A DNA stretch of 64,000 nt from contig CAHIKZ030004135.1 in assembly GCA_903632075.3 (NCBI GenBank), positions 1,224,501 to 1,288,500 on the forward strand, given 5' to 3'. This DNA comes from Acanthosepion pharaonis. Its lineage: Eukaryota > Mollusca > Cephalopoda > Sepiida > Sepiidae. The position numbers and the translations under genes were made by a program. Shown piece by piece: positions 10,505-22,529 of this stretch (within the stretch, counting starts at the first letter, position 1; the number at the start of each line of letters is the position of its first letter). Under the pieces are notes generated by a model. The model was not told where the DNA came from. It saw only the letters and a list, made by a program, of their open reading frames with translations, and searched no databases.

Positions 10505-11396
10505 CCTGTAGTGGACACCCTGGAGGGGGGCACAATATAATATGGCCTGTGCATCCCAATAAGGCATAGAGGTCACAAGAGACCCACTAACATTTTATAA
10601 ATTAAAGACATGAAATCTGACAGGTCTACAAGAGGACAATAAATGACAAACTTAAAATTTAATACAAAATTTATTTAGTATATAGACTAGAGTCTTTGTA
10701 GTTTAAATTGGCATGTAAGTCCACAGCTTCTAAGTTCAGTTCACATGTCCGGTGAAAATGCTGGAGTTGAGTAGTTATTGGTTAAATCCAATGTCCAGTG
10801 CTGGCATTGCATAGTTGCTGGTCAAGTACAATGATGAACCTTCTATTGTATTTTAACCGAAGTGTACAAAGTAGATTGTTTGAGTTTGAATGATATGCAT
10901 GCAGCGGTTTCCTAAACTAGGTATGTTAGGTTGACAGGAAAGTTGAAAGCAGGGACCTAGTATAGCCAGAAGTTCAGGGATGTTGTAAGCAGGTCCATTA
11001 ATACCAATCAACCAAGTGAGTTAGGTCGAGATAGACATGCCGGAAGTAATGAAGGGCAGGAATGCCAGAAGTAAGAGTACATGGTAGCCAGAAGTAGTAA
11101 AGGCCAAGAGTGCTGGAAGTAAGGGTAGATAGAAAAGCCCAACTAGCATCCAGTTAGCAGACAAAAATAAATAGGAATGTAGCTCAATAAATAACAAGTC
11201 CACAATGGCCAGGGACCTGCGTTTCTCCTCCTTCTCCTCCTCATCCTCTGCAAGAAGTCATCAGGCTATATCGAAAGGGAGTGTAAACATTAACTGGTTC
11301 TGCAAAGAAATCTCAAGAAAAATAAACCAGAGCTATTACAAAATATAAAAGATATAAAAATGTTTAAAAGGTGTATTTTGACGAGGTCCGTAACAC
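10505..11396. mobile_element. Solo LTR, family L1, copy 1
   Basis: The block starts TGTAGTGGAC and ends CCGTAACA, giving canonical TG...CA ends. It is similar to 27971-28547, with the same start, the shared block AATTAAAGACRTGAAATCTG, and then AATACAAAATTTATTTA. The two copies are far apart with no coding sequence between them that fits an internal region. I therefore read both as solo LTRs. Target-site duplications were not identified. Confidence 0.55.
11041..11122. repeat. 24-base minisatellite inside the L1 LTR
   Basis: Four imperfect units carrying GAAGTAA or GAAGTAG begin near 11041, 11066, 11089 and 11113, at a spacing of 23-25 bases. Confidence 0.6.
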
Positions 11397-11769
11397 TGAA
11401 AGAACTACAAAGTCATTAGGTTTATTATGAAAGTAAATGAACTTAAATTGAAGGGTGTGGGTGATGCAATGAAGGAAAGATCAAGGTCATGAAGAAATAA
11501 TGTCTGCCATTGGTCATGTGGACAGAGTAGTAAGAAACAGGTGGTATCCTCATGAACAGTGTGACAAAATGCCAAAGGCAATTGCAAAACTAGAAACATG
11601 CTTCACTTGTATTATCTGCTGCCATCCTGTCTAACCTAGTCAGATCACACTGGGTCACCAATTTGTGATGGACCTCCTGACATGATCTGAACATGCAACC
11701 TTCTGATATAAAGTCAGAAGTAAGTAAATGAATGAAGATCAGCTAGAATATCTATATATTATATCTGTG
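11397..11769. other. AT-rich interval, nothing recognised
   Basis: This lies between the L1 solo LTR and a second partial copy. I see no coding or repeat signal. Confidence 0.5.
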
Positions 11770-12240
11770 ACTAAATGTTACAAGTAGAGTCCATGTAAGT
11801 TAAGTTGACATGTCCAGTGAAAATGCTGGAGTTGTGTAGTTGCTGGTCAAGTCCAATGGTGAACCTTCTGTAGTAAAGTGACCGAAGTGTGTAGAATAGG
11901 TTATTTGACATCTGGACAATATAGCTAAACAGAAGAAAGTTCAGTTTAAATATCTGGTGATGGTGTTGCATAGTTGCTGGTCAAGTCCATTCTCTGGTGC
12001 TGACATTGCATAGTTGCTGGTCAAGTACAATATCCTGTGCTGGCATTGCGTAGTTACTGGTCAAGTACAATGATGAACCTTCCATAGTATTTTAACTGAA
12101 GTGTATGGAGTAGGTTGTTTGAGTCATGACGATATGCATTCAGAGGTTTCCTAAACCGGGTGAGTTTAGTTGACAGGAAAGCCAGAAGCAGGGACCATGG
12201 TGTATCTGAAAGTTCAGGGCTATTGTGAGCAGGTCCTTTA
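11770..12240. repeat. Partial second copy of L1 LTR internal repeats
   Basis: It repeats blocks of the L1 LTR in the same orientation. The motif GCATAGTTGCTGGTCAAGT occurs at about 11969 and 12008, with variants at about 11838 and 12046, and matches 10812. A later block, GGTTTCCTAAACCGGGT, matches 10906. It looks like a diverged, internally expanded LTR fragment. Confidence 0.5.
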
Positions 12241-12349
12241 ATGTGTTAAGTATATGTTATTTTTATAGTAAAAGTTATATTTTCCTTTAAAAAGAAATAT
12301 TTTCACAAATAATACTGAAAAGTTTCAAAGTTATACATTATTATTCATT

Positions 12350-12550
12350 CAGTTAAGTGCCATCATATGATACACATTTTGACAATCATGTCTCTTTTGA
12401 TTCATGACTGACTAGGCAAGAAATTTTCTATCAATAGGTTGCCATTTCTTTTGGCAGTAGACTGATTTGCCAACCAAGTCTATAGAACATAGTCTGTCCT
12501 GCTGTAGTGAGTGTGAAAAAATAATAACTCTTTACACTCACACTTTTCAA
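12350..12550 (-). mobile_element. tRNA-derived SINE, family 2
   Basis: Blocks such as AATCATGTCTCTTTTGAT and CTATAGAACATAGTCTGTC are shared with 42690-42850, 52930-53110 (inverted) and 49740-49945. Copies in different places with no coding capacity fit a SINE family. Confidence 0.45.
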
Positions 12551-12559
12551 ATTCAGAAG

Positions 12560-13640
12560 ACTGGAGAATAAGAAGGAAAGAAATTTGTACACCTATGTGA
12601 GATTTTTGCCTTAATTAACCAGTGAGCTGAGAAGAAAAAAAGAAAGAAATTCGTAAGCATATGTGAAATTGATTTTTGGACCAATGAAAACTTTGCCATC
12701 ATAGAAATTGAGTGAGCATATGCAAAATTCTTTTTTATATATAATGAGGAGAAAAATTAAATTAATAAGAAGAGTGTCTGAAGACATGTAAAGGGTTTCA
12801 TTTCAGTTCCTCACGACCAGCATTGAAGTTCTCATCAGTGTAAAATTACTCGCCAATTATATTATTGGCCAGCACACAGCACTTCAAAGAATTTTCTCTC
12901 AACAATTCAAGAAAACTAAATATTTCAAATTATGTCTCTTTGTCTACTTTTGAATGTATGCAAACCATAGATTCCTTCAGTAAGCAATGACCTCTCTTAT
13001 CTTAAAAATTTTTTAATATGGTTTTGTGTAAGATCATTTAATCTGTAGTATGAACATTTCCTTTTCATGACAATATTATTAAAACTATGAACTTTAACAA
13101 TTTCTGATTTATTTTCCTGAAACCAGCTAATGACACAAGAGTGTAAATTCATAAATAAATTCCTTATCTTGTTTTATTAAAATTACCCACGCGTTTCTTT
13201 GTCAATATCATCCTCCATCAGTTTTCTTGGTGTGGGTAAATCATTTGTTCTTTTTAACTCCTAAGCCCCACTCCACTATAATGCAACATCCCCATAAAAT
13301 GTTGGATTCTCTGAAGGCTGCCATCATCAGCATAATAAACAAAGGCCACTTAGATGCAGTAATGCTAATGCTTCTCATCCCCTGTTGAAATAGTTGCTGA
13401 TATCAAAGGAGGATATATTGGAAACATCAATTATGAAGCATAAGTAATGAATTTAGAAAGGAATAAACAAGAAATATACTTTTCATAGGCTTTATTAAAC
13501 TCAAAAAAACACCTACAGAATGTTACTAGTCATTTCCACCAATGGCAGGCAATTTATTAATTTCCAGTCAAGAGGAGATAATTATGTGAAACCTAACAAC
13601 AAAGCAACTAAAGTTTATGTTTTTGTTTCAGTATTTTATT
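12560..13640. other. AT-rich sequence, nothing recognised
   Basis: There is no recognised gene or repeat. A 74-codon plus-strand open frame at 13520-13744 overlaps the antisense strand of the LINE B fragment that follows, so it is not taken as a gene. Confidence 0.5.
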
Positions 13641-13644
13641 TACT

Positions 13645-14215
13645 AAATGTTCATCCAATACAAGACCCAAGAGCCACTCATGTTAGTTGTTGTATGGGCA
13701 TAAGAGGAGAAAGTAAGGGCAGACTATGTGGATATGTAGGATAGATAATGATTGACACTAGACTTGAAGGGGTTAAGATTGTAATCATCAGGGAAGCATC
13801 CGCTCAGGAGTCTGTTGTATAAAGTAGCATTTCTTGGGAAGAAGCTGAGTGGAACTTTCTTCTTACCATTGATATACAAAGGGAACGAGGATAATTTGAC
13901 CCTGCTTAAGGGGCATGGCAGGTCTTAGTTATGAACTCATGGAAGTAAGGAATATAATTCTTCTGAACTTTTGTCATGGAAATAGTAGGCTTGCAATTTT
14001 CATCAGTGGGGAAAGTGGTTGTATGATTGAAAATATGTCATCATCCACAAGTTTGCGTAAATGCTTTTGAACTCTGTCAAGGCTGGAAAGTGAGAATTGA
14101 GCAGCTCCAGCAGAGAGAACGCAGCAATACTCCATTTTTAGTCTGCCATGTACAAAGTTTCATGACACTATATAGCTGTTTTATTTTAATTATTTATCTA
14201 TTTAGTTGAGATATT
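13645..14215 (-). mobile_element. LINE family B, 3' fragment 1
   Basis: The minus-strand translation contains KFHSAS followed, one frame over, by LLSGCFPDDYNLNPFKSSVN, the C-terminal tail typical of this LINE group. It is similar to 42080-42640 and 53164-53650. It ends near 13650 with the GTCTTGTATTGGATGAAC-type 3' terminus seen in the other B copies. Stops and shifts make it non-functional. Confidence 0.65.
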
Positions 14216-14639
14216 CTTGCTTTTTCCAAAGACCTACATTTGGCTTCAAATATTGTATCCACCATGTATTTTAGGGTACTCCATTCATAAATAAATTGAA
14301 AGAAAATTGTTTACTAAGCTTCCCTTAGATTAGCTTAAATATTATGTACCCAGTTAGATTCAAACTCACTGTTCAATATCTTGTTAGCCATTATCTCACA
14401 CCAAATGAGAGAATAAGTAAAGGTGTGAATGGCATGAGTTTTGGGACATAGCCCAAATGTTAAGTTTGAAACTGTGCTTACATAATTGATATATGCATTG
14501 TTTTAAATTTTTTTGAATATTTTAACTTTAAAAAAGTTTTTTAAAAAGTTAGGATCTTTTAAAGAACATTTTTATTAATATTTTTATAGGGTTTTTTTTT
14601 CAGAATTCTACAAACACTAAGAGATTATAATTATTTTAA

Positions 14640-17175
14640 TTTTTTTTTAATTGATTTCACTCCTTGCAAGGCAGTAAAGCTGCTAAGACACAAGGGGTTA
14701 CTGTGTGTGGAAGAATTTAAAAAACTAATTACTAATGAGCTAAAACAAAAAGAGTAATCAGGAGGACAGTAGATAGTGATCGAAATTGCATTTAATTTTT
14801 GAAGATTAAAGTTAGCTGGAAAGTATGGAGCCAAAAGGGTGTTTTACATGTGTGAAGTGCACAAAACTTGATGTAGAATTACATCAAGCCATGTCAACTT
14901 TAAATTGATGGAACATTGTTGCCAATCTAGCACTACGCTTAAGATAATAAAGTCTAGGCACAATAGCGAAGAGCTTATCCAAAAATTACCCTGAAAGTAT
15001 TTATAGAAAAAACACAGGGAGACAACCTTACAATGGTGGAAGAGTGATTGAAGACAAACTGCCATATCAGGATAAACTGCTGATTCTTCTTTGGATTTTG
15101 TCAAGGAGCTCAAGGTAAATAGTAGGAGCACTGAACCATATGTGGCAGCAATATTCTAAGCATGGACAAATGGTAAACATAGATATATATGATAGAGTCT
15201 GGAGAGAAGAATTCTCTCGCATGACACAGTGAACCAACTTTCCTAGTAGCTGATCTAGCAATGGATTCAATATAGTCTTTCCACTTCATGTCAGCTATGA
15301 ACATTAGTCAGAGAAGGTGCAACAACTCTCTTTCCTGGAGGTTAGCATCAGCCAAGCTGATGGAAGGTAAAGAGAGGTCTCTCAAATGATCAATGGAGAG
15401 AAGTTTAATTTTGGACACAATAATATTAACAAGCCATCTCTTTCTCCAGTTAACAACAGACTGGGGATTGTTTTGAACATAAGCTGCCATTTTGACCTTA
15501 TTGAACTGATCAAGCTTATTATTGAGACAGGAGTAAATGGTTATCTTGTCAGCATAAATACCAAGTTGAGAGCTGATGTTCTCGGGAAGTTCATTAATGA
15601 AAATCACAAAGTAGGACCAAAGATGGAGCCCTGGGGGACACCCATATTACTACAAAAGGATCTAGGCTGGTGGCCATTCAGGATAACTTTCATTTAATGT
15701 GTCCAGAGCTTGTGGAGAAAACCTGTATGCCAAACCCTGTTGAAAGCTTTTGAGATATTCAAAGCTATGGCCCAAGCTTCACTGTTTTTATCTAGAGCAT
15801 GACAGACACTTTCCATTATTATGATCAGTAACATCAGCAGTTGACCTGGAGAAACGAAAATCATATTGCTTGTCTGAAAAAAGGCGCTGTGATGAGGTAT
15901 GCTTAACCAGTTCAGCATGGATTAGGGCCTCTAGGAGTTTCCCCAAAAAGAGGTCAAAGGCTAAGGTTGATAATTGGAAGGGTCAGACGGTTCATCCGAG
16001 TTCTTAAAAACTGGAAAAACAGATGATGACTATGCAGTTTAAGGAGAATAGGAGCCAGTTCAGGTGCACGTGTAGGCAGGGATACTCCAGATAAGTCAAG
16101 AGTAGAGTTTAAGGAGAATTTACAAGTGAAGCATTCAGCTTTATCAGCAGAGGATGAGAGCAGTGAGACTTTACCCTTATTTAAAATACTATTAGAGAGC
16201 CGCCAATAACCATGAGAGACAAAGTTGTTAGATGCAATACAATGCCTCATTTACCCAGCAAACAGAGACTTAGCTCCTATGAGGACTCGTTTACATTTAT
16301 TACAAACAGAAATGAATACGCATCTGTTGTGGTGGGAACTGTCACGCTGGTATATTTGAAGTTTAAAGATATCAGTCTTAGAGGCACCATGAAGAAATTC
16401 ACTGAGTGAGTTCCAATCAACATGCTTGTAATGGAAAGAAGTTTTATGAATAGGAGGTTCCTATTTAATAGATGATTGGAATGAAATATCATTAGATATG
16501 ACAGAGTAATCCAAGTTTCCAAGAGGGCAGTGCTGCAAAGCTTTGGTAAGAGTGAGGAGAGGAGGTAAGAAATAAATCAAGTAGAGAGGTCTGTTGCTCA
16601 GTTTTTCTAGGGAAATGAGTAGGGAAATCCATGATTTGAGAAAGGGATTGAGCAGTGGAAAAATTTAATGTTTGAATACCGGTTACATCAGTATCTTTAG
16701 AATGTTTAAGCTACATGTCATGGTGCACATTAAAATCACCAAAGACAAAGATGTTCACAGACAGATGGAGAGAGAGAGAGCCTTTTCTATACTGTCAGAG
16801 ATTATGCCTAACACATTGCAGTCCTAGGAAGAGCAATAAAGGAAAAAGAGATAGCTAACAGTGTAACAATGAAAGACAGAAACACATGAAAGAGTTGTCT
16901 CAGGCCTCAAAAGACAATTACGTTGCCATCAAAAGATTATCCTGGATGTAAACACCAAAGATCTGCATGTGAATGTTGGAATCTTTTTGGCAAAGGGGAA
17001 GATAACCTGGAACCAAGATTTCATTGGTAGCAATGGATGAATTTAAAGTGGTAAAAAAAAAAATAAAGTACAAGGATATCTGGCAACTGTTCCACAAGAA
17101 AAGATTATATGCTGCAGAAGTTGGAATGGATACCACAAATATTAGAGAAAGAGAGGGTAGGTGGCATTTTGTTTG
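14640..17175 (-). pseudogene. LINE family A, copy 2, with endonuclease and reverse transcriptase relics
   Basis: This is the longest copy of the family. Reading the minus strand from 17175: an endonuclease start (SNICGIHSNF near 17150), EILVPGYLPLCQKDSNIHM (about 17000), a stretch matching the GDFNVHH-type region with stops, a linker (SSADKAECFTCKFS, about 16130), then reverse transcriptase. The latter includes ALNISKAFNRVWHTGFLHKL (about 15720-15780) and a catalytic box changed from YADD to YADK (about 15555). The C-terminal LEYCCHIW region and the 3' end AAGGAGTGAAATCAATT followed by A-rich sequence close it near 14640. Multiple stops and frame changes and the D-to-K change in the active site show it is dead. 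A segment of reverse transcriptase between about 16000 and 15900 appears shortened. Confidence 0.8.
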
Positions 17176-17605
17176 CTGGTTTATTTGTGTTTCTTTTCAT
17201 TGTGTTTGGCATGAAATATGTGCTCAGAAGAAAAAGAGGAAAGGCCAACATAATTATTACTCTCTGTCATTCATGGCAATACAAACTAGCCAAAGTATAG
17301 CTAAGACCAGAGCATAATGTGGTATCAGGGGTGCCCACCGGAAATACATGCAGGGACACATGCTCATGCATGACATGGCACTACAAACACCTCAATATTA
17401 TGCAACGGTTGATCAGAGCAGACTTTCTAAGTGCTACCAAAGTGTTCAAGCTCCTAATGACCAGTTGGAAACAGCAGCCAGTAAATTGCCAACTTGGTAC
17501 CCTCATAATGGAAAGTCACAACCATTGATTAGAATGATCACCAAAAGGTTAACACAAATCATTATGGCCCTGGTAGAAGAAAGAAAAAGAAAAAAGAACC
17601 TGTGA
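17109..17605 (+). other. Unassigned open frames with a membrane-like segment and basic tail
   Basis: One frame (17109-17300) encodes GGILFAGLFVFLFIVFGMKY followed by VLRRKRGK, a textbook single-pass membrane segment with a basic stop-transfer. A second frame (17318-17605) runs 95 codons from a TAA to a TGA, containing MHDMALQTPQYYATVDQSRL and a C-terminal KRLTQIIMALVEERKRKK. The first 65 bases are antisense to the start of the LINE A endonuclease. I cannot say whether this is a terminal exon of a membrane protein, a retroposed cDNA or chance. No family is recognised. Confidence 0.2.
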
Positions 17606-17609
17606 ACCA

Positions 17610-18884
17610 TATCATGAACAGGGAACAAAGGATGATCATCTAACTCTGTTCAGTAGACATGGTAGGAGTGAGGACCAGAAAATAGGTGAGCCTATCTACT
17701 CCTATTAACCTGTTCACAGCACAGGAGGTTGGGTGATTTTATTGAGATGCCAACTCTACAAGACATTGCTGTAGACCCCAATCAGGCCTTGGGGGATATT
17801 ACCACATGATTAAAATTCTGGAGGAATCTAAAGTATATCAGGAATAATTTTAAGGGAAAAGAATTATTTGACTAAACCATGAAAAGATAGATCATAATAA
17901 GTTTTAACCTAATCAGATGTCTTGTTCCAATTAAAAGAAAAACAATCAGGCATATAAAATATGAAAGAAAGAAATCATATTAAGTTATGACTTAATATAA
18001 ATTCTAATGTCTCCAACAAAAAAAAATCATGAGCAGGAAATTAATTCACTCTTGTAACATCAAGTTTTCAGCATCAATACAAAACAGTAGGTAAATAATT
18101 AGTCTTGATCCAAAGTTAGGAAGTACTAGTTAGCCATGGTCAAACATTTCTTAATTTACCAATACTACAAATTATAAATTCATTCCTGTTTCAACAAGTT
18201 TATTTAAGAGTGGGAACTGAAGTTAAAAGTTTAAAAATTAATAGTATTGGAGAAAAAGAAAGAAAATAAAGGAGAAAAAAACTAACAAACATCAAAGAAC
18301 AAAACAAAACAAAACAAAAATTACAAACAATAAAAGGGCACATGGCTTGGAAGTTACTTGCGAACAATGGTTCAATTGTTTTTTTTCAAGAATTAAAATA
18401 GCTATATTTGCAGGCAAAACTAGACCAAATTAATATCAATGGTGTTATTGTAAATGATAGCAACTCTGAAACGAATTTTAATTTTTTATCTTAAATGAAG
18501 AATAAGCAAATGTATACTTTTCTTAATTTATATAAATTTTTGTTCTTTAATTAAAAATGTATATATCAATTTGTTTTTTATTCCCAAGAAAATGTATGTT
18601 TTTGTACACAGAACATCTAAGTCTGTAAATAGTTAGGGATTGATTTTATATTATATGAATACTATAACCAGGACCCCCATTCTAAATCAATAAAAAAGTA
18701 ACTACTATCTAATGAATGCTAATCTAAAAAAAATATTTTCACAAAATCATTTCTCTATTTTCTAAGAGTAGACCAATCTGTTTAAATAGTGCCCAATTTT
18801 GATGATATTGCAGTGGGTTTATATACTCTCAAATATACTCTCCAATTTTTAACTCATTTGATAACATCTAAAATAAACACTCGA
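17610..18884. other. AT-rich sequence, nothing recognised
   Basis: I see only short A-rich runs, including an (AAAAC)n-like stretch near 18301-18318. No gene or repeat is recognised. Confidence 0.6.
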
Positions 18885-19160
18885 CTTTTTAGGACACTTA
18901 TACTTAAAAAAGAGAGAGTTGAAATTTCTAGGGCACATAATGAAGAAAGAAGGCTTGGAAAATTTGACATATTGAAGGCAAGAGGGTCAGAGAAAAACAA
19001 CACATAACCTACCAAGTGAGCTTGAGTAAATGGATGGCAGAACAAGATGTAAGAGAGATAACAAAAAGACCAAATTTATTAAGAGTTAAAACGGAAAGTA
19101 ATTGTGGAGAGCCATGAAGATCAACGTCCCGAAGTGACACGGCACATAGAAGACTTATCA
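18885..19160 (+). mobile_element. LINE family D, C-terminal fragment 1
   Basis: A run AGAGTTGAAATTTCTAGGGC, then ATAATGAAGAAAGAAGGCTTG, corresponds to the KRQLKFLGHIMRKEGLEN segment that ends reverse transcriptases of this family. It is followed by a matching AATGGATGGCA and a TGTGGAGAGCCATGA block. The same order is found at 33015, 37030 and 43885. The fragment is non-coding today. Confidence 0.6.
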
Positions 19161-20297
19161 GAAGCTAAAAGTACTAAGGACATTAACTCTGAAAATATTT
19201 AAACCAAGGGAAATAACCATTTATGCAAAAAACTGCCTAATCTCCCTTAGGATTTATTTATTTATTTTTATTTATTTACCAAGTTTTTCTTTAGTTATGA
19301 CACAAGAGTACAAATAAGGAGCACCTAGCAAAAATCGATTAGCCGAAAATGAGATTAGCTTATTAACCATTACTGTATTATTTTGATTTTTATAATTAAT
19401 TTATTTTTTAAATTTATTCTCCCTGAGTTTATTTAAAGAAATTCTTACCTTGAAAATAAATTAGTTTAGTTTAGTTTTTTGGCATAAGGGCAAAAGTGTG
19501 GAGTACCCATTGAGGATCCATCTCATTAGCAATAGTCAACCTGATAGGCTTGATGACTATCATCCTCCCTCAAGGCACTCATATGAAAAAACAATTTCTA
19601 ATTTAGCAAAACATCAAATCCATATATTACTGTGACTATTAAAAATTAAGTAACAGATTTTATACAGAAAGGTAATTTTGTGAGATTAAAAAAAAAACAT
19701 TTGTAATAAGACTAAGAGAGAAAATGTCAAAACGAGAAAATTTAAAAGCAAGAGAGAGAGAAAGAGAGAGAGGGAAAAAGACAAAGTGACAAAGAGAATG
19801 ACAGAAAAAAGACAAAGTATTTTTTAATGAAATTGAAAATTACGATGTTTTCCTTTTTTATTTTTTAAATTAATAATAGATATTATTTCTGTATTTTTCT
19901 TTTTTTTATCCATTTATACAATTTGTTAATCCCAAAGCAACTATCATCATCTTCTGTATTTTTAAAATATTATTTTTTAAAAATATTTCCCTAAATGAAA
20001 GCAATTTTCTGTAATAGTGTAAAAAATGGGATAATTTTTAGTTTTTGCATCCAGTTTATTCAAAATGCTTAATGTCTAAGGTATTGTTCTTCCTTTATTT
20101 ATAGTTGCAATCATCTCATTCAATTGACTTCAAAAACAAAGATAATCTATCCAAGAACCCACAAAATCTAAATCATAAATAAAAGTATTTTTATAGAATA
20201 TACAGTTTATATCGTATCAAGCCATAGGAAATCAAGCAAATTATGTTTGATGACTGAATAATGATATGATAGGTTTATACAAACAATAGATTTAATC
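19161..20297. other. AT-rich interval with simple repeats
   Basis: It contains (TTTA)n-like sequence at about 19252-19279 and (GA)n at about 19751-19781. No gene or transposon is recognised. Confidence 0.6.
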
Positions 20298-20497
20298 AGA
20301 AAAATGCTAGAAGCTTTTATGTCAATAGACAACACCAATGTAATAATAATTATGATTCATATAATACTGAAGTCAAAACTGAATGATGAGAACACAATAT
20401 CAGCTTTCAATGCTTGGTCTGTGTTGATAATACGTTATAGTGCAGATGTCCTTGATTGGATTGTGTTATATTCTGTGCTAATAGGAATATATACTTG
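20298..20497 (+). mobile_element. LINE family E, reverse transcriptase fragment, left half
   Basis: The frame contains LNDENTISAFNAWSVLIIRY followed by SADVLDWI, matching the conserved segment (NAINTYAVPVLRYS-like) after the reverse transcriptase core in a widespread animal LINE group. The match stops at 20497, where a solo LTR begins, and the downstream part resumes at 20986. Confidence 0.55.
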
Positions 20498-20985
20498 ACA
20501 AACACGGTGGATAAACTAAGTAAAGGTTTATTGTAAAACCAGTACAATAAGAAATAAGGTAACAGTTATGTCCATAATCGTTGCAAGTAAATCCAGTAGT
20601 GAGTGCTACTATTGGAAGGTCGGTAGTCCTTGCGTAAGTCTGAATAATACTCAATAGATTCCAGCTATTTAGCTACCCCCACCACGAAGGTTGCATGTGG
20701 CACAATGCCGGATTAATGTGGGTTCTCCAAGCCCGTAGGCTCAGCCAAAAATATTCCCTTTTGAGCCCATATAAACAGGTTCAAAGGCAGTCTACCTCCC
20801 CGAATGAGACTCTGCCCTTTGGCGGAGCCTCATCCAGGTTACTCTCTGCCCGAAGGCAGTGAGTTTGACTGTCTAGCTGGAACAGGTCACAGCTAGGCCC
20901 CTGTAGTCTGTTGGCTTACTGCTACTTATAGTTAGTTACTACCTATAGTATAGCCTCTCACAGGGGTGACAGGTTATTCCATTAC
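20498..20985 (+). mobile_element. Solo LTR, family L2, copy 1
   Basis: This 488-base, GC-richer block starts TGACAAAC. It shares with 47438-47835 the core CCGTAGGCTCWGCCAAAAA and then a TATA-like motif (CCATATAAACAGG here, GTATAAAATGGGG there) and a GACTCTRCCCTTYG block. It splits a LINE E fragment, which indicates a later insertion. Plus orientation is inferred from the TATA-like motif. Terminal duplications were not identified. Confidence 0.55.
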
Positions 20986-21235
20986 ATCAGATTGGTATGA
21001 AATTGTAGGAACTGGTTAGAAAAAATGAGGAAACATTTAATGATACATGAAGGTGTTACAATAGCAGCTGAAGATCAGGCTATCAGTGAAAACAATATCA
21101 GGAAGAATGTCTATAAAGAAGAGATATCACTACTTTGTAGAATATGTGAGAAATATGATGAAAATATAGCACACATTGGGAGTGAATGCCCAACTTTAGT
21201 TTTGAATGAGTATAAAAGGTGAAAACATGATCAAG
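20986..21235 (+). mobile_element. LINE family E, C-terminal fragment, right half
   Basis: The frame at 21025-21222 encodes IHEGVTIAAEDQAISENNIR and then LLCRICEKYDENIAHIGSEC, the zinc-binding CxxC...H...C tail of this LINE group (C-R-I-C, H, C pattern). It continues the same element interrupted at 20497. Confidence 0.6.
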
Positions 21236-21239
21236 AAAT

Positions 21240-21681
21240 CAAAATCCTATGTTGAAAGCTGCATAAGAGACAGGGTTTTTTCATCAATGAAAGGAATTGT
21301 ATAGCTATAAATTTTAGAAAATCCTAAAGTAAAAAATATGGAAAATCTTGTTGGATTTTTTTCTCAGAGAGTCAAGTTCCAATTCCTATTGGGTTTGTTA
21401 TATTCACTTATGTGCAAATACCATTGGGAAAGGCATGAATCTAACTCTTCTCTTCAAATCAATATGACCTACCAAAATTGTTAAAACACACTACAATTTA
21501 ACACATATTAAAGTGAGTAGAATTTTTGTTAAGAAAATGCTGAATAGCATACTAGCACAACAATAGTCAAATAATAAATGTTCGAGTAACTTATTTCTTG
21601 AAGAGCTCCAGAGTTTTGTGTTCATTAGTGTCAAAGGGTCCTATAAATAAATAAATTGCTTGAACATTTATTAATTAATTT

Positions 21682-21730
<49 letters not shown>

Positions 21731-22520
21731 AGTATATGATTGGTGTATACGGAATAAATTCCAATAACCAACAATTACTATTCTTAAAAGAGTGCTCAAT
21801 ACAGAGTAGAGCAGATATAATTATTTATTTAAAAATTATAACATAAATATGTTAGAAAATCACTACAAAAATAGCCATTTTGTTTCAACTCCTCCAGTTT
21901 ATTATATTATTATGTATTATATTTCTACTGTTTATTATTTACTTTATTTATTTGGGTTCCTTGATTTTGTTTTTTATTTTTTATTTATTTATTCTATTTC
22001 ATCTATTCTAACAAGTATGATTTGGTAATTTGTTTAGGTTAATTTATTTTACTTATTTTATTGTCATTTTATATATATATTTTTTTTTTTTTTCAGTTTT
22101 CGATTTTTAAGTAATGTAGTAAAAATTTGTTTTCATGTCTGCATTTTGAGATGAGCTCAGATTGTTTATTTAATAATTTATTTTGGTCTAGGAAGGTAAT
22201 GATAGCTATTTTTTCCTCCAAGCAAAGTTTGTAAGTTTTGGATCAGTTGTTGTAGGGTGATGATCTTTTCCTTATTTTCCAAGATATTTTTGGTGTGATG
22301 TGCATTTTGTTTTTAATTTCCCAGATATACTTAGAAAGCATTGTGCTGTTCGCATATTTACTATTTGTGAAAGATGTTTTGTGTGCATAATTCTTTGTTT
22401 TCAGGGTAGGTTGGTCTATTTTGCTAGAATGGACCTGCCTACCTGGTGCATTAGGTACTCTCCTATCAATGAGGTAAAATTAGCTGGCTTGCTTTTCCAA
22501 GATGGCAGCCATGTTAGCAG
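21240..22520. other. AT-rich interval
   Basis: It contains a compound (CA)n(TA)n microsatellite at 21684-21730 and T-rich runs near 22080. No gene is recognised. From about 22410 it may already be 3' flanking sequence of LINE F. Confidence 0.5.
21684..21730. repeat. (CA)n(TA)n compound microsatellite
   Basis: About 13 CA units run directly into about 10 TA units. Confidence 0.9.
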
Positions 22521-22529
22521 GTAAGTCAC

